Assembly (NCBI GenBank): GCA_965230755.1
Contig: CBDDLT010000012.1
Span: forward strand, 1 to 64,000
Source: DATFJT01 sp965230755
Lineage (GTDB): Bacteria > Bacteroidota > Bacteroidia > Chitinophagales > Saprospiraceae
Length of the DNA: 64,000 bases
Direction: 5' to 3'
In this document: in pieces, positions 23,621 to 33,737 of the stretch
How the letters are laid out: the number at the start of each line of letters is the position of its first letter
How positions within the stretch are numbered: position 1 is the first letter of the stretch
Translations under genes and position numbers: made by a program
Notes under the pieces: model-generated
Seen by the model: only the letters and a program-made list of their open reading frames with translations
Databases searched by the model: none
What the model was told of the DNA's origin: nothing

Positions 23621-26600
23621 TTACAATCCCGAAGCATCAAATTGTCGACCAATTCCGAACCATTTGATCACCTTTTCTCCCAAATCAGGAGCTTTGATGT
23701 GAATCAAATACACGCCACTGGCAACAGGGATGCCCTGATGATTTTTCAGATCCCATTCAATGTCCGGTACATATTGAGTCTCGGGAATTCCCGCGTCCTT
23801 ATCCGTTTGATTTCTGGATTCATTGCGGTTGTACTTTCGAATAAACTTACCATCAAGACTGTATATTGTGACCTCACATTTGGCCGGTAAATTGGTAATT
23901 TTTATGATGTTACTCAACTCATTTACCTCATAATCAGAATAAGCATAATAAGGATTAGGTACTGCTCTGATATTTTCTAGCGCCCTTGAAACACCCATAT
24001 CATTCAATTCTGAAGCTTCTTTGCCTTCAATATTAAATCGAAAGACAGGAAAATCATTGTTAATTCCATTCCCTAAATCTTGTTTGCCAAATGGGTTGTT
24101 CACTCTTAGTTTAACAGTTAACTCTTCGGGAATTAAACCGTCTGCGTAGCTCAACAATGGGGTAGCAGGATTAATCAGTGGCATACTGGTCCATTGCACC
24201 ATTTCCAATGCTTTAATATTGCTTGGTGAAGGAACCGTACTTAAAAGTTCAGCTATGGATGCGCACTCATCATAAGGAGTATCTGTAACATAGATGTTGT
24301 GTTGACATCCGGCGGCAATATTAAATATTCCCAAATTCTCAACGGCACCATCAGTAGGAGGATAAATTAAATCCGTTGTTGGATTCCAGATCATATCATC
24401 ACCGGTCAATCTAAAGATATTCGTATCTACCACCCAAGCATTGTCAGCATTATAAACCGAATTCTCTGAAAAGAATATATTCAATCTATCTCCAGTCTCT
24501 ATGTTTACAGCGTATCCAGGAAACCAGCTAAAACCTCTTTCCATTGGGTCGTATTGCGGTCTTCCATTGATATCCACCTCTTTCAAAAGTGACGGTTCAT
24601 CTCTAATAGCCCAATTTCTCTGCCGGTGTTCTGACTCCCATCCTTCATTTATGTACATACTACTTGCCCCTTCCACCACAATACATTTACTCCAAAGCCC
24701 TCTATCACTGGTCATAACTATATCAACATTGGGAACACTGGCGAAGGAATATTTCGCAGTATTCGTCTGACCTCTAATGAAGCTAGGAATGGCCAATCCC
24801 GTATTGGTCCAATTGGGTGTTACATAGGATAATTGTTCATCCCCATCCTTAGTCCTAAAGTTTGTTATCTGAAATGGCACAAATTCTCCATTGCCTATTT
24901 TGTTCATTACATTTCCAGGGTCATATTCCGCATCAAGTTCGCCAACTTCAGTAGCTACAAAGTCAAGACTCTCGCTAAAGAAAGTTGGAAATATAATATC
25001 CCTCTCTTGCAAAGTTTCCAATATATTATTGGTTACCGCGCCGAACCAGGGTTGAGCATTTTCATTTTTGTATTCAATTTCAGACCCTACCGGTCGCTTG
25101 ATTCCTTTATTTCTATCTTCGATATCGTCGAAATCAAGTGCATTGTTCAAGCCAATTGAAATACCCAGATCTCGGAATATTTGCTCGTAAAAACCGCCAA
25201 TAGCATTGGTTGAAGGGAATATATCTCCTGTATTTAGATTTTCCAATTCCCATCGATCCTGATCGTCTACTTCGTCATTGCCATTGGTATCTAAAAATCT
25301 CAATTCGAAATCCCCATCAACCACATCTAGAGGATTGTATACGAATACTTCAATAGGTGCTTCACCCGGATTGTAGCTGATTACCCCATCAAAAGTACCT
25401 TCCGCCATTTTCAATCGAGTGGCGTCAGTAATATCTACAAAGCGATCAGAAATTCCTATTCCGGATAACATTTGGACATTGGTACCCTCTCCGTAAAAGG
25501 CATTCATACTTACCTCCAGAATGGGTCTCGGTGTTCCAATATAAGGTGCATCTCCTCCATTGCTATCTCCTATATTTCTTCTTCCTCTTAGATAAGGAAA
25601 TCTTTGCCCTCTTTCTTCGCCTTCAATTGGGTTCACTGTGAACTGTTTATATTCATTATGCGCATAAGCTACCGCTATGAAGTAATAATCCCTATTGTTG
25701 ATCAAAAAATCATTATCACCAGTTGCAAATAAATCCTTCGTCACATTGACTGTTCTTCTTATACCAGAATCACCTCCCTCCACCTGTAAAACAGGAACGT
25801 AGATAAATTCTGATTCGTCACTATTGGGATTTTCCAATACCTCCCAATTGTACAAGGTGGTCACTCCATTAGAAATATCAAAATTAGCAATGATTCTAGC
25901 GTAATCCGGGTCTGACAAATCTCCTCTTAACTCATTGAATGTTTGGTAAACCGTATATCCTTCGAAACGATACAAGGAATCCTCGACTCCGGAGGGTGCT
26001 CTTAAATCTCTTTCTTGATAAGATTCTCTGTAATTGTTTGAGCTATTTTCATCATTGGTCAATACTAAAATTAGTTGGCGGTCTAATTCAATGATATCAA
26101 TATCGGGTGCATCCGGTCCATCCGTCAGCTCAAAACATGCATCAAAAAGATTTTGAGCAACAGCATCTGCCTCCAACAAGCGATCCAAACTTGGGCATGG
26201 ATAATCATAATCAGGCACCCAAACCACTCCAATAATCAAAAAATTATTGGTTCCTGGATCCAAACGAAAGGGGCCGGAAGTTTGAAGTGTCCTTCTATCA
26301 CCACCAATAGGTACATTTTCCTCGCACATACTCCATCCTCCGGTTTTATTGGGTGGATCAAAAAAAGCATATCTGGTCGGAATACCAGTGTTTTGGTTAC
26401 CATCACCTCCCACAGTCAAAGGACGGCCACTAGGCCAAGTTCCCGTCATGTAGCTATAAAACTCTTCTGGTCTAGTAGGATCAGAGGTTCCTGGAGGGCC
26501 AGAACCCTGTCTATTATAATACATAAAGGATGACATTCCAATTTCATTTCCGTTTTCGTCAGTAGGTCCTTCGAAGTAGTCCACTCCTAAAATTGGTACT

Positions 26601-27709
26601 TCTGTTCCATAAGTGGGGACATTTTGTCCATTGACTGGACAATCAGTTCCAGATATACCGTCTACCGGATCAGCATTATATACATACATCAAAGATTCAG
26701 TAGTATCACATCCTATATAATCATCATCTGAACACCCTAAATCGGGATCAATCCACATCGAAAAGTGGAAACTATCTATCGGCTCTATAGCGCGGTTGAT
26801 CATCTTATAGCGATAAAAGGTCATATCGTTGATCTGATCCGATGTCTTGAATGCAAAAGACTGAGCCTGTACTTCCATTCTTATTGCATCACCATTTGAC
26901 TCAGTGTGCTCTCCTCCATTATCATTGTAAATCCAAAAGATCATTTCATCCGCATAGGTCGTATCAGGACAATTTCTAATCTCAATAATTGGATAATCTC
27001 CGTCACAAGGGTTGTAAATTCCATCTCCTGTTGGCGGTGGACCTACGTCCCTGAATCCAGCCAAACCGGCATTATTATCCGGCAATTCAAAACCGTGAAT
27101 ATCAAAAAAATACGGATTACCCTTGCCAGGCCATCCCAAAATTCCAAGAGGAATATTACTACAATCAAAGTCATCGCCCATTGATCTAAATGAGCTGATA
27201 AATTGATCGATTTCTTCACCGCGAACGATAAAAAATTTATCCCAATTTTCGCATGTCTCTTGATTGGTTTCGCCCCGCCCCGGATTTCCAGGAACTCGAC
27301 TTGATCGTTCATCATATAATGGACCCGGATAGAAATCTGAGCCAAATGCTGAAGCAGCAACATAAATATCGCCTCCGAGTTGTTGCCCTCCCAACCAAAC
27401 TCCTCCTGCAAATATGGATGAGACTTCTCTTACTCCCGAACCAGGTTCTATTCTTGGTGCAATATATTTTCCGTTTTCTCCATCCCACCATATATCTCCA
27501 CCAATTCTTAGTCTGGCTCTGATATTATTAATATCCAATTGTTCCTCTTCCTTACCCGGCAAACAGTCTGAGACCCTAGAATTAGTATAAGTTTCACCAG
27601 AGCGTTTCTTATATTTATTGGGACTAATATGTGCTTTAACGAAAAAAAATGAAGATACAAGAATGGCCAAGGTTAGGCTGATTCTTGGTATGCGTTTTCT
27701 GTTCATCAT
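23621..27709 (-). CDS. Large secreted protein, tandem paralogue 2
   Basis: 1,362 residues with a signal peptide (about 1-26, ending VKAHI). It is collinear with the protein at 29650-33720 and by eye mostly identical: shared landmarks are NNIRARLRIGGDIWWDG, SSIFAGGVWLGGQQLGGDI, MIFWIYNDNGG, SFHFSMWIDPDLGC, LLEADAVAQNLFDACFELTDGPDAPDIDIIELD and the ending VIKWFGIGRQFDASGL. The last about 110 residues (from NIRAVPNPYYAYSDYEVNE) look like an Ig/FlgD-type strand domain related to T9SS C-terminal domains, but not the standard type A or B sorting signal. It probably belongs to the outer-membrane system of the neighbouring receptor and PorV-like protein. The upstream receptor gene is reduced to a tail (27721-27813). 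Confidence 0.8.
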   Translation of the reverse strand: MMNRKRIPRISLTLAILVSSFFFVKAHISPNKYKKRSGETYTNSRVSDCLPGKEEEQLDINNIRARLRIGGDIWWDGENGKYIAPRIEPGSGVREVSSIFAGGVWLGGQQLGGDIYVAASAFGSDFYPGPLYDERSSRVPGNPGRGETNQETCENWDKFFIVRGEEIDQFISSFRSMGDDFDCSNIPLGILGWPGKGNPYFFDIHGFELPDNNAGLAGFRDVGPPPTGDGIYNPCDGDYPIIEIRNCPDTTYADEMIFWIYNDNGGEHTESNGDAIRMEVQAQSFAFKTSDQINDMTFYRYKMINRAIEPIDSFHFSMWIDPDLGCSDDDYIGCDTTESLMYVYNADPVDGISGTDCPVNGQNVPTYGTEVPILGVDYFEGPTDENGNEIGMSSFMYYNRQGSGPPGTSDPTRPEEFYSYMTGTWPSGRPLTVGGDGNQNTGIPTRYAFFDPPNKTGGWSMCEENVPIGGDRRTLQTSGPFRLDPGTNNFLIIGVVWVPDYDYPCPSLDRLLEADAVAQNLFDACFELTDGPDAPDIDIIELDRQLILVLTNDENSSNNYRESYQERDLRAPSGVEDSLYRFEGYTVYQTFNELRGDLSDPDYARIIANFDISNGVTTLYNWEVLENPNSDESEFIYVPVLQVEGGDSGIRRTVNVTKDLFATGDNDFLINNRDYYFIAVAYAHNEYKQFTVNPIEGEERGQRFPYLRGRRNIGDSNGGDAPYIGTPRPILEVSMNAFYGEGTNVQMLSGIGISDRFVDITDATRLKMAEGTFDGVISYNPGEAPIEVFVYNPLDVVDGDFELRFLDTNGNDEVDDQDRWELENLNTGDIFPSTNAIGGFYEQIFRDLGISIGLNNALDFDDIEDRNKGIKRPVGSEIEYKNENAQPWFGAVTNNILETLQERDIIFPTFFSESLDFVATEVGELDAEYDPGNVMNKIGNGEFVPFQITNFRTKDGDEQLSYVTPNWTNTGLAIPSFIRGQTNTAKYSFASVPNVDIVMTSDRGLWSKCIVVEGASSMYINEGWESEHRQRNWAIRDEPSLLKEVDINGRPQYDPMERGFSWFPGYAVNIETGDRLNIFFSENSVYNADNAWVVDTNIFRLTGDDMIWNPTTDLIYPPTDGAVENLGIFNIAAGCQHNIYVTDTPYDECASIAELLSTVPSPSNIKALEMVQWTSMPLINPATPLLSYADGLIPEELTVKLRVNNPFGKQDLGNGINNDFPVFRFNIEGKEASELNDMGVSRALENIRAVPNPYYAYSDYEVNELSNIIKITNLPAKCEVTIYSLDGKFIRKYNRNESRNQTDKDAGIPETQYVPDIEWDLKNHQGIPVASGVYLIHIKAPDLGEKVIKWFGIGRQFDASGL

Positions 27710-27720
27710 TGTAGTAACAT

Positions 27721-27813
27721 TTAAAATAATACAATTGCTCCTACATAGAATTTTCTCGGTCCAGAGTCCAACTCACTTTTGAGCTGCGGAAATTCATCAA
27801 TGAACTCGTGCGT
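27721..27813 (-). pseudogene. Degenerate C-terminal tail of a TonB-dependent receptor
   Basis: The last codons read SGPRKFYVGAIVLF-stop, matching SGPRRFFVGAVVLF-stop at the end of the intact receptor (33738). The frame is closed by TGA 30 codons upstream and the homology fades before that. Its stop lies 11 bases before the start of the second large protein, just as the intact receptor ends 17 bases before the first, so the fragment preserves the ancestral gene order. Confidence 0.75.
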
Positions 27814-28510
27814 TCAGATCTCAAGTCATTGATTAAGGTAATTATTGGTCAAAAGAGACTTAGTAAGATTTAATCCCCAAACTAAGTTCTTCTAATTATT
27901 ATGCCTATTTGTTTCAGTTTTTAAAAGTCAAACATCTGTTACGAAGATCGAGATTCTATGCATTCAATTCTTTCCAATTGAAAGCCATTGTTCAATCTTT
28001 GATTTAATAATATATTCCACCAGCAACTTTATTCATTACAAATATGTCGCATTCACTATGCCCACGACAAAGCCATTACGCTTGTCGACGACAGCGGAAA
28101 AAAATTTTCATATTACCAATTCTACTAAACAGTGTTCTGGTATTAGGAATAGAAGTTTCCAGTACTACATCCAACTCTTCAAAATGAAGTATCTACAATT
28201 TTCTATTCCCGATCGAGTTTCAGTTTCCTTTTATTCAATGCATCTGGTACTAAAAGATAAGAATGTCTATACATTATTACACTTTACTACTCGAGTGCAT
28301 TGGGCTTTATTACTAGTTCAATAATTTGAACGTGCTATTAGTAAGTCGTACCTAATTAAGGATAAGACACTTCCTAATACAGGTTTTATTTTTATCAGGT
28401 ATAATTTTTTCCTATCAATATGTGCTATTCAACATTAAATAGCACATATCATCTATTAAAGCTTCGTATCTTAAAATATCAAGCGGGTTATATAGAACCC
28501 ATTCCTCATT
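27814..28510. other. 697-base region without a convincing gene
   Basis: It lies between the receptor remnant and the PorV-like gene. An 88-codon plus-strand frame at 28058-28324 has no signal, motif or sensible context. The only structure I see is the 12-bp hairpin at 28418-28449. The region probably holds decayed remains of the lost receptor gene, but I could not align any of it beyond the tail. Confidence 0.45.
28418..28449. terminator. 12-bp perfect hairpin downstream of the PorV-like gene
   Basis: ATATGTGCTATT (28418-28429) and AATAGCACATAT (28438-28449), with an 8-base loop, 61 bases past the stop at 28511. It lacks a clean U-tract on either strand, so it may be a processing or regulatory hairpin instead. 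Confidence 0.5.
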
Positions 28511-29557
28511 TTACAAGGATAGTGATATTCCAAAGTTATGTGTTCCGTCGAATGGAGAAGTAGCTCTGAATCCATAATCCACTGAGAATCTTTGGTCTCC
28601 ATCTTTTTTAAGAGGCATTTGCAAAGATGCTCCTAGAGACAACCCACTATATACCTGATCTTGAAAATCATCATCGACTTCTCCCAATGCATATCTGTAT
28701 GCACCTCTTATCATTAACATCTCCTTAAATGAAACTTCTATACCTGCTCCTAAATCATCTTGAGAAAAGGAATTAGCAGTAAAGTTAACGAAAGGAGTTA
28801 TTCTACTCAATTCACCAGCTATGTACAAATCATAAGACAATCCTAAGTTAAGGACTGAAGGCAATTCGTAACCTTGAGAACGATGTTCTACAGTGATTGT
28901 ATTTGACTCTCTTTCATCAGGAGATAATGTTCTAAAACTTAGACCATCACCTCTGTACTTCATTTTCGTACCCACGTTTCTAAGAGAGATTCCTAGTTTT
29001 AAATTATCTTTTTCACCACTCACATACTGAACACCGGCATCAAAAGCTGCTGCAAACGCACCAACATTTGAGATGGTTTCACTTACTACTCTTAAAGTTA
29101 ATCCAACCAAAATCTTATTGTCGAATTTGTGCGCATAAGAAGCTCCAAGATTAAAAAAGCTAGGACTAAAAGTAGCTCCGGTGCCCTCTGGGTTAACCGT
29201 AGTCGTGATATCCAGATCTCCAAAATCTACATTCATCACACTTAATCCAAAAACTCCATTGCCCACTTTTTGGCCAAATCCGATAGAACTAAGATTGATT
29301 GATGTGCCCTTGAAGTATTGAGCATAACCAACATTTATCTCAGTACCAGTAATTCTGGCTAAACCTGCAACATTAAGTCGAATGGATTCTACTCCAGAAA
29401 TAAAGGATGTATTCATCGTGTGAAAACCGGCACTACGAGCCCAAGGGTTCATTAATAGCTCATAAGCTCCCGCTTCCCCCTGACGATCAGGGTTCCCGGC
29501 AAACAAAGAACACATTCCTGTTACAATAGCAATTAGTGTAAATATTTTTTTCATCAC
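28511..29557 (-). CDS. PorV/PorQ-family outer-membrane protein
   Basis: 348 residues with a signal peptide (about 1-20, ending SLFAG). The mature part is a predicted FadL-like beta-barrel rich in alternating polar/hydrophobic strands and glycine. The N-terminal AYELLMNPWARSAGFHTMNTSFISGVESIRLNVAGLA is the PorV/PorQ family signature (N-terminal plug preceding the first strands). PorV shuttles T9SS cargo at the outer membrane; other family members have uncharacterised transport or assembly roles. It lies 92 bases after the first large secreted protein on the same strand, in the order receptor - large protein - PorV-like, which suggests one functional unit. Whether it is the true T9SS PorV cannot be told. 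Confidence 0.85.
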   Translation of the reverse strand: MMKKIFTLIAIVTGMCSLFAGNPDRQGEAGAYELLMNPWARSAGFHTMNTSFISGVESIRLNVAGLARITGTEINVGYAQYFKGTSINLSSIGFGQKVGNGVFGLSVMNVDFGDLDITTTVNPEGTGATFSPSFFNLGASYAHKFDNKILVGLTLRVVSETISNVGAFAAAFDAGVQYVSGEKDNLKLGISLRNVGTKMKYRGDGLSFRTLSPDERESNTITVEHRSQGYELPSVLNLGLSYDLYIAGELSRITPFVNFTANSFSQDDLGAGIEVSFKEMLMIRGAYRYALGEVDDDFQDQVYSGLSLGASLQMPLKKDGDQRFSVDYGFRATSPFDGTHNFGISLSL

Positions 29558-29649
29558 TTTTTATTTTTTTCTAATTGGTATAATTCCAATTCATTTTTCT
29601 TTCAAAAATTCGGAGATGCCGTAGCCAACATCTCCGAATATGCCTTGGT

Positions 29650-32600
29650 CTACAATCCGGAAGCGTCAAATTGTCTTCCAATTCCAAACCACTTAATCAC
29701 TTTCTCTCCTACTCCCGGAGCATCAATATGAATGAGGTATACCCCACTAGCTACAGGTATTCCCTGATAGTTTTTCAAGTCCCATTCAATGTCCGGTACA
29801 TATTGTGTCTCTGGTATACCAGAGTCTTTATCTGTTGCTATTCTAGCTTCATTTCTATTGTACTGTCTGATGAATTTACCATCCAAACTATAAATGGTAA
29901 CTACACATTCTGCAGGTAAGTTTGTAATCTTAATGATATTACTAAACTCGTTAACTTCATACTCTGAATAAGCATAATATGGATTAGGTACAGCCCTAAT
30001 GTTATCCAATGCTCTCGAGATACCCTCATCATCAAGCGCATTCGCTTGTTTACCCTCCATGCTAAATCTGAATACCGGGAAGTTGTTGTTAATATTATTA
30101 CCTAAATCCTGCGTTCCAAAAGGATTGTTAACCCTTAGCTTAATGGTCACGTCATCCGGAATTAATCCATCAGCATAACTCAATAATGGTGAAGCCGGAC
30201 TTATTAATGGTATACAAGTCCACTGTACCTGCTCTAACACATCAATATTGTCAGGAGGGAAGTTCGAACTCAATCCATCAACAAAAGACTCACATCCGTC
30301 GTAAGGAGTACTTGTAACATATATATTGTGCTGACAACCCGCTGTAACGTTGAAAATACTAAGGTTAAGCGGATCATTATCCAACGGTGGATAAATCGCA
30401 TCCGTAGTAGGATTCCACATCATATCTCCTCCTGTAAGCCTGAAGGCATTGGTGTCGATAACTGCAAATGCGTTGTGCGCAGCATATGCTGAGTTTTCAG
30501 AGAAGAAAATATTCAATCTCTCTCCAGTTTCAACATTGACCGCATACCCAGGGAACCAGCTGAATCCTGTTTCAGTAGGATCGTATTGAGGCCTACCGTT
30601 AACATCAACATCTTTTAACAAGGAAGCTTCGTCTCTAATAGCCCAGTTTCTTTGACCGTGCTCAGACTCCCATCCTTGACCTGTATATATCCTCGTCGTT
30701 CCTTCAACAACTATACAACGGCTCCATAGATCTCTGTCGCTAGTCATGACAACATCGACATTTGGTAAATCAGCAAAAGAATAACTACCTCCTGTTGTCT
30801 GCTCACGCATATTCATGGCAATTGTATTCTGCGTCCACTGTGGAGTGATATAAGACAATTGTCCTCCATCTCCATCAGATGTTCTATAATTCACTATATG
30901 GAAAGGAACAAATTCTCCAGTTCCAATCTTATCCATTTCCGTATCGGGATCAAACTTAGCGTCTGGCTCTCCAACTTCTGTAGAAACAAAATCAAAATTG
31001 CCGCTAAAGAAAGCTGGGAATGGAATATCCCTTTCTTGTAAAGTCTCTACGATCTCGTACGTAACAGCACCAAACCAAGGCTCTACATTTTCGTTTGCAT
31101 ATTCTATTTCAGAACCGATCGGACGTTTTACGCCCAAGTTTCTATCTGATCTATCGTCAAAATCAGGAGTATTAGACAATGCTATTGAGATACCCAAATC
31201 TCTAAATATTTGCTCGAAGAATCCTCCAATCACGTTAGTAGAAGGGAAAATATCACCTGTCCCTACATTTTCCAACTCCCATCTATCCGCATCATCTACC
31301 TCACCATTTCCATTTGTATCTAAGAATCTCAACTCAAAATCTCCGTCTACGACATCCAAAGGATTATAAACAAATACCTCTATCGGTGCCTCACCAGGCT
31401 CATAACTAATGATACCATCGAAAGTACCATTGGCCATTTTTAATCGCGTTTCTTCCGTGATATCCACAAAACGATCAGAAATACCTATACCTGATAACAT
31501 CTCAACCGATGTTCCCTCTCCATAGAATGAGTTCATATTGACATCCACAATAGGTCTCGGTGTTCCTACATAAGGTGCATCACCTCTACTCGCATCACCA
31601 ACATTTCCTCTACCTCTCAAGTAAGGGAATCTTTGACCTCGAATTTCACCAGAATCTGGACTCAATTCGAACTCCTTATAACTATTATACGCGTAAGCAA
31701 CTGCGATAAAGTAGTAATCTTTATTGTTTACTAATACATCATTATCTCCAGTTGCAAATAAATCTTGGGTAACACTGATCGTTCTTCTAATACCTTGATC
31801 ATTACCTTCAACCTGAAGTACAGGCACGTAAATTAACTCTGACTCTTCTGCCAATGGATTTTGCAATACCTCCCAGTTATAAAGTGTAGTTACACCATTA
31901 CTAACATCAAAGTTTGCCACCAATCTAGCATAGTTAGGATCACTTAAATCTCCCCTCTGGTTATTGAAAGTTTGATATACTGTGTATCCCTCGAATCGGT
32001 ACAATGAATCAGAAACTCCAGAAGGAGCTTTAAGATCTTTTTCTTCGTAAGACTCCTGATAGTTATTCGAACTATTCTCATCGTTGGTCAATACCAATAT
32101 AAGTTGCTGATCCAACTCAATAATATCAATATCCGGAGCATCAGGTCCATCCGTCAATTCGAAACAAGCATCAAATAAGTTCTGTGCTACCGCATCCGCC
32201 TCTAACAAACGATCCAAAGCCGGACAAGGATAATCATAATCTGCAACCCAAACTACCCCAACAATAAGGAAGTTGTTCGCTCCAGGATCCAATCGGAATG
32301 GACCAGAAGTCTGAAGTGTTCTTCTATCACCACCTACAGGAACATTTTCTTCACACATACTCCATCCGCCAGTCTGATTTGGTGGATTGTAGAATGCATA
32401 TCTCGTAGGTATGCCAGTATTTTGTTTACCATCACCACCTACAGTTAAAGGAACACCATCTTGCCAAGTTCCAGTAAGATATCTGAAGAACTCAGTAGGG
32501 TTATTAGGATCCGTTGTTCCCGCAGGACCAGAACCTGTTCTGTTATAGTACATAAAGGATGACATCCCAATTTCATTTCCGTCTTCATCAAGAGGTCCTT

Positions 32601-33720
32601 CAAAATAATCCACACCCAAAATCGGCACTTCCGTTCCATAAGTAGGAACATTCTGACCTCCAACCGGACAATCGGTACCTGAAATACCGTCTACAGGGTC
32701 TGCATTATATACATACATCAAAGATTCCGTAGTATCACAACCGATATAATCATCATCCGGACATCCCAAATCTGGGTCAATCCACATAGAAAAGTGAAAA
32801 CTATCGATCGGCTCGATTGCTCTGTTAATCATTTTATACCGATAGAAAGTCATATCGTTGATCTCATCAGCTGTAGCAAAACCAAAAGCCTGAGCCTGAA
32901 CCTCCATTCTAATCGGCAATCCCTCCGACTCATTGTGAGTATTACCATTATCATTGTAAATCCAGAAAATCATGTTATCCGCGTATGTCGTATCCGGACA
33001 TTTTCTAATCTCGATAATTGGGTAATCTCCATCACAAGGATCATATATACCATCATCATTGACATCTCTAAATCCGGCCAATCCCGCATCGTTATCGGGA
33101 AGCTCAAATCCATGAACATCAAAGAAGTGTCTGTTTCCTTTTGCTGGCCAACCCAAAAGACTCAATGGAACACTGTTACAATCAAAGTCTTCCGTGCTAG
33201 CTCTAAACGTACCGATGAACTGATCGATATCATCGCCATCTACCGTAAAGAATTTATCCCAATTCTCACAAGTTTCTTGATCCGTTTCACCATCAGGCCC
33301 AGAGTTTCCATCGTAAAGCGGACCAGGATAAAAATCTTTACCATTGGTTCCATACTCGGATGCTGCAACAAAAATGTCACCCCCAAGCTGCTGACCTCCT
33401 AGCCAAACACCACCGGCAAAGATGGAAGATACTTCTCTTTCACCAGAACCTGGTTCTACTCTAGGCGCGATATACTTTCCATCATCTCCATCCCACCATA
33501 TATCACCACCGATTCTAAGCCTAGCTCGGATATTATTGACATCCAATTCAATTTCCTCTCTACCTTCTAAACAATCAGAAGATCTGGAACTTGTTACCGT
33601 ACTTCCACTTCCTGAACCGTTTTTATCCTTGTCAGGTCTAATGTGTGCATCAGCCAACAAAAATGAAAAGCACAGAAGGGCAAAAACAAATACAATCTTA
33701 AAAATTAATCTTTTGCTCAT
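29650..33720 (-). CDS. Large secreted protein, tandem paralogue 1
   Basis: 1,356 residues, with signal peptide about 1-25 (ending LLADA). After a short Gly/Ser stretch comes the same domain series as in 23621-27709: IGGDIWWDGDDGKYIAPRVEPGSG, FAGGVWLGGQQLGGDIFVAAS, the MIFWIYNDNGN and FHFSMWIDPDLGCPDDDYIGCD region, a long beta-rich middle, and a C-terminal Ig/FlgD-like domain ending in the identical VIKWFGIGRQFDASGL. It starts 17 bases after the TonB-dependent receptor stop and is followed by the PorV-like gene, so I infer an operon. No enzymatic motif is recognised. A SusD-like lipoprotein is excluded by the lack of a lipobox and TPR-like helices. Confidence 0.8.
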   Translation of the reverse strand: MSKRLIFKIVFVFALLCFSFLLADAHIRPDKDKNGSGSGSTVTSSRSSDCLEGREEIELDVNNIRARLRIGGDIWWDGDDGKYIAPRVEPGSGEREVSSIFAGGVWLGGQQLGGDIFVAASEYGTNGKDFYPGPLYDGNSGPDGETDQETCENWDKFFTVDGDDIDQFIGTFRASTEDFDCNSVPLSLLGWPAKGNRHFFDVHGFELPDNDAGLAGFRDVNDDGIYDPCDGDYPIIEIRKCPDTTYADNMIFWIYNDNGNTHNESEGLPIRMEVQAQAFGFATADEINDMTFYRYKMINRAIEPIDSFHFSMWIDPDLGCPDDDYIGCDTTESLMYVYNADPVDGISGTDCPVGGQNVPTYGTEVPILGVDYFEGPLDEDGNEIGMSSFMYYNRTGSGPAGTTDPNNPTEFFRYLTGTWQDGVPLTVGGDGKQNTGIPTRYAFYNPPNQTGGWSMCEENVPVGGDRRTLQTSGPFRLDPGANNFLIVGVVWVADYDYPCPALDRLLEADAVAQNLFDACFELTDGPDAPDIDIIELDQQLILVLTNDENSSNNYQESYEEKDLKAPSGVSDSLYRFEGYTVYQTFNNQRGDLSDPNYARLVANFDVSNGVTTLYNWEVLQNPLAEESELIYVPVLQVEGNDQGIRRTISVTQDLFATGDNDVLVNNKDYYFIAVAYAYNSYKEFELSPDSGEIRGQRFPYLRGRGNVGDASRGDAPYVGTPRPIVDVNMNSFYGEGTSVEMLSGIGISDRFVDITEETRLKMANGTFDGIISYEPGEAPIEVFVYNPLDVVDGDFELRFLDTNGNGEVDDADRWELENVGTGDIFPSTNVIGGFFEQIFRDLGISIALSNTPDFDDRSDRNLGVKRPIGSEIEYANENVEPWFGAVTYEIVETLQERDIPFPAFFSGNFDFVSTEVGEPDAKFDPDTEMDKIGTGEFVPFHIVNYRTSDGDGGQLSYITPQWTQNTIAMNMREQTTGGSYSFADLPNVDVVMTSDRDLWSRCIVVEGTTRIYTGQGWESEHGQRNWAIRDEASLLKDVDVNGRPQYDPTETGFSWFPGYAVNVETGERLNIFFSENSAYAAHNAFAVIDTNAFRLTGGDMMWNPTTDAIYPPLDNDPLNLSIFNVTAGCQHNIYVTSTPYDGCESFVDGLSSNFPPDNIDVLEQVQWTCIPLISPASPLLSYADGLIPDDVTIKLRVNNPFGTQDLGNNINNNFPVFRFSMEGKQANALDDEGISRALDNIRAVPNPYYAYSEYEVNEFSNIIKITNLPAECVVTIYSLDGKFIRQYNRNEARIATDKDSGIPETQYVPDIEWDLKNYQGIPVASGVYLIHIDAPGVGEKVIKWFGIGRQFDASGL

Positions 33721-33737
33721 TACTTTGAAATTATTTT

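Noticed and set aside
28058..28324. 88-codon plus-strand frame in the gap between the duplicated genes
   Set aside because: No recognisable domain, and no frame matching the receptor was found on the other strand either.
32794..33402. 202-codon frame antisense to the first large secreted protein
   Set aside because: It lies wholly inside a well-supported gene; the sense frame gives full-length collinearity with its paralogue.
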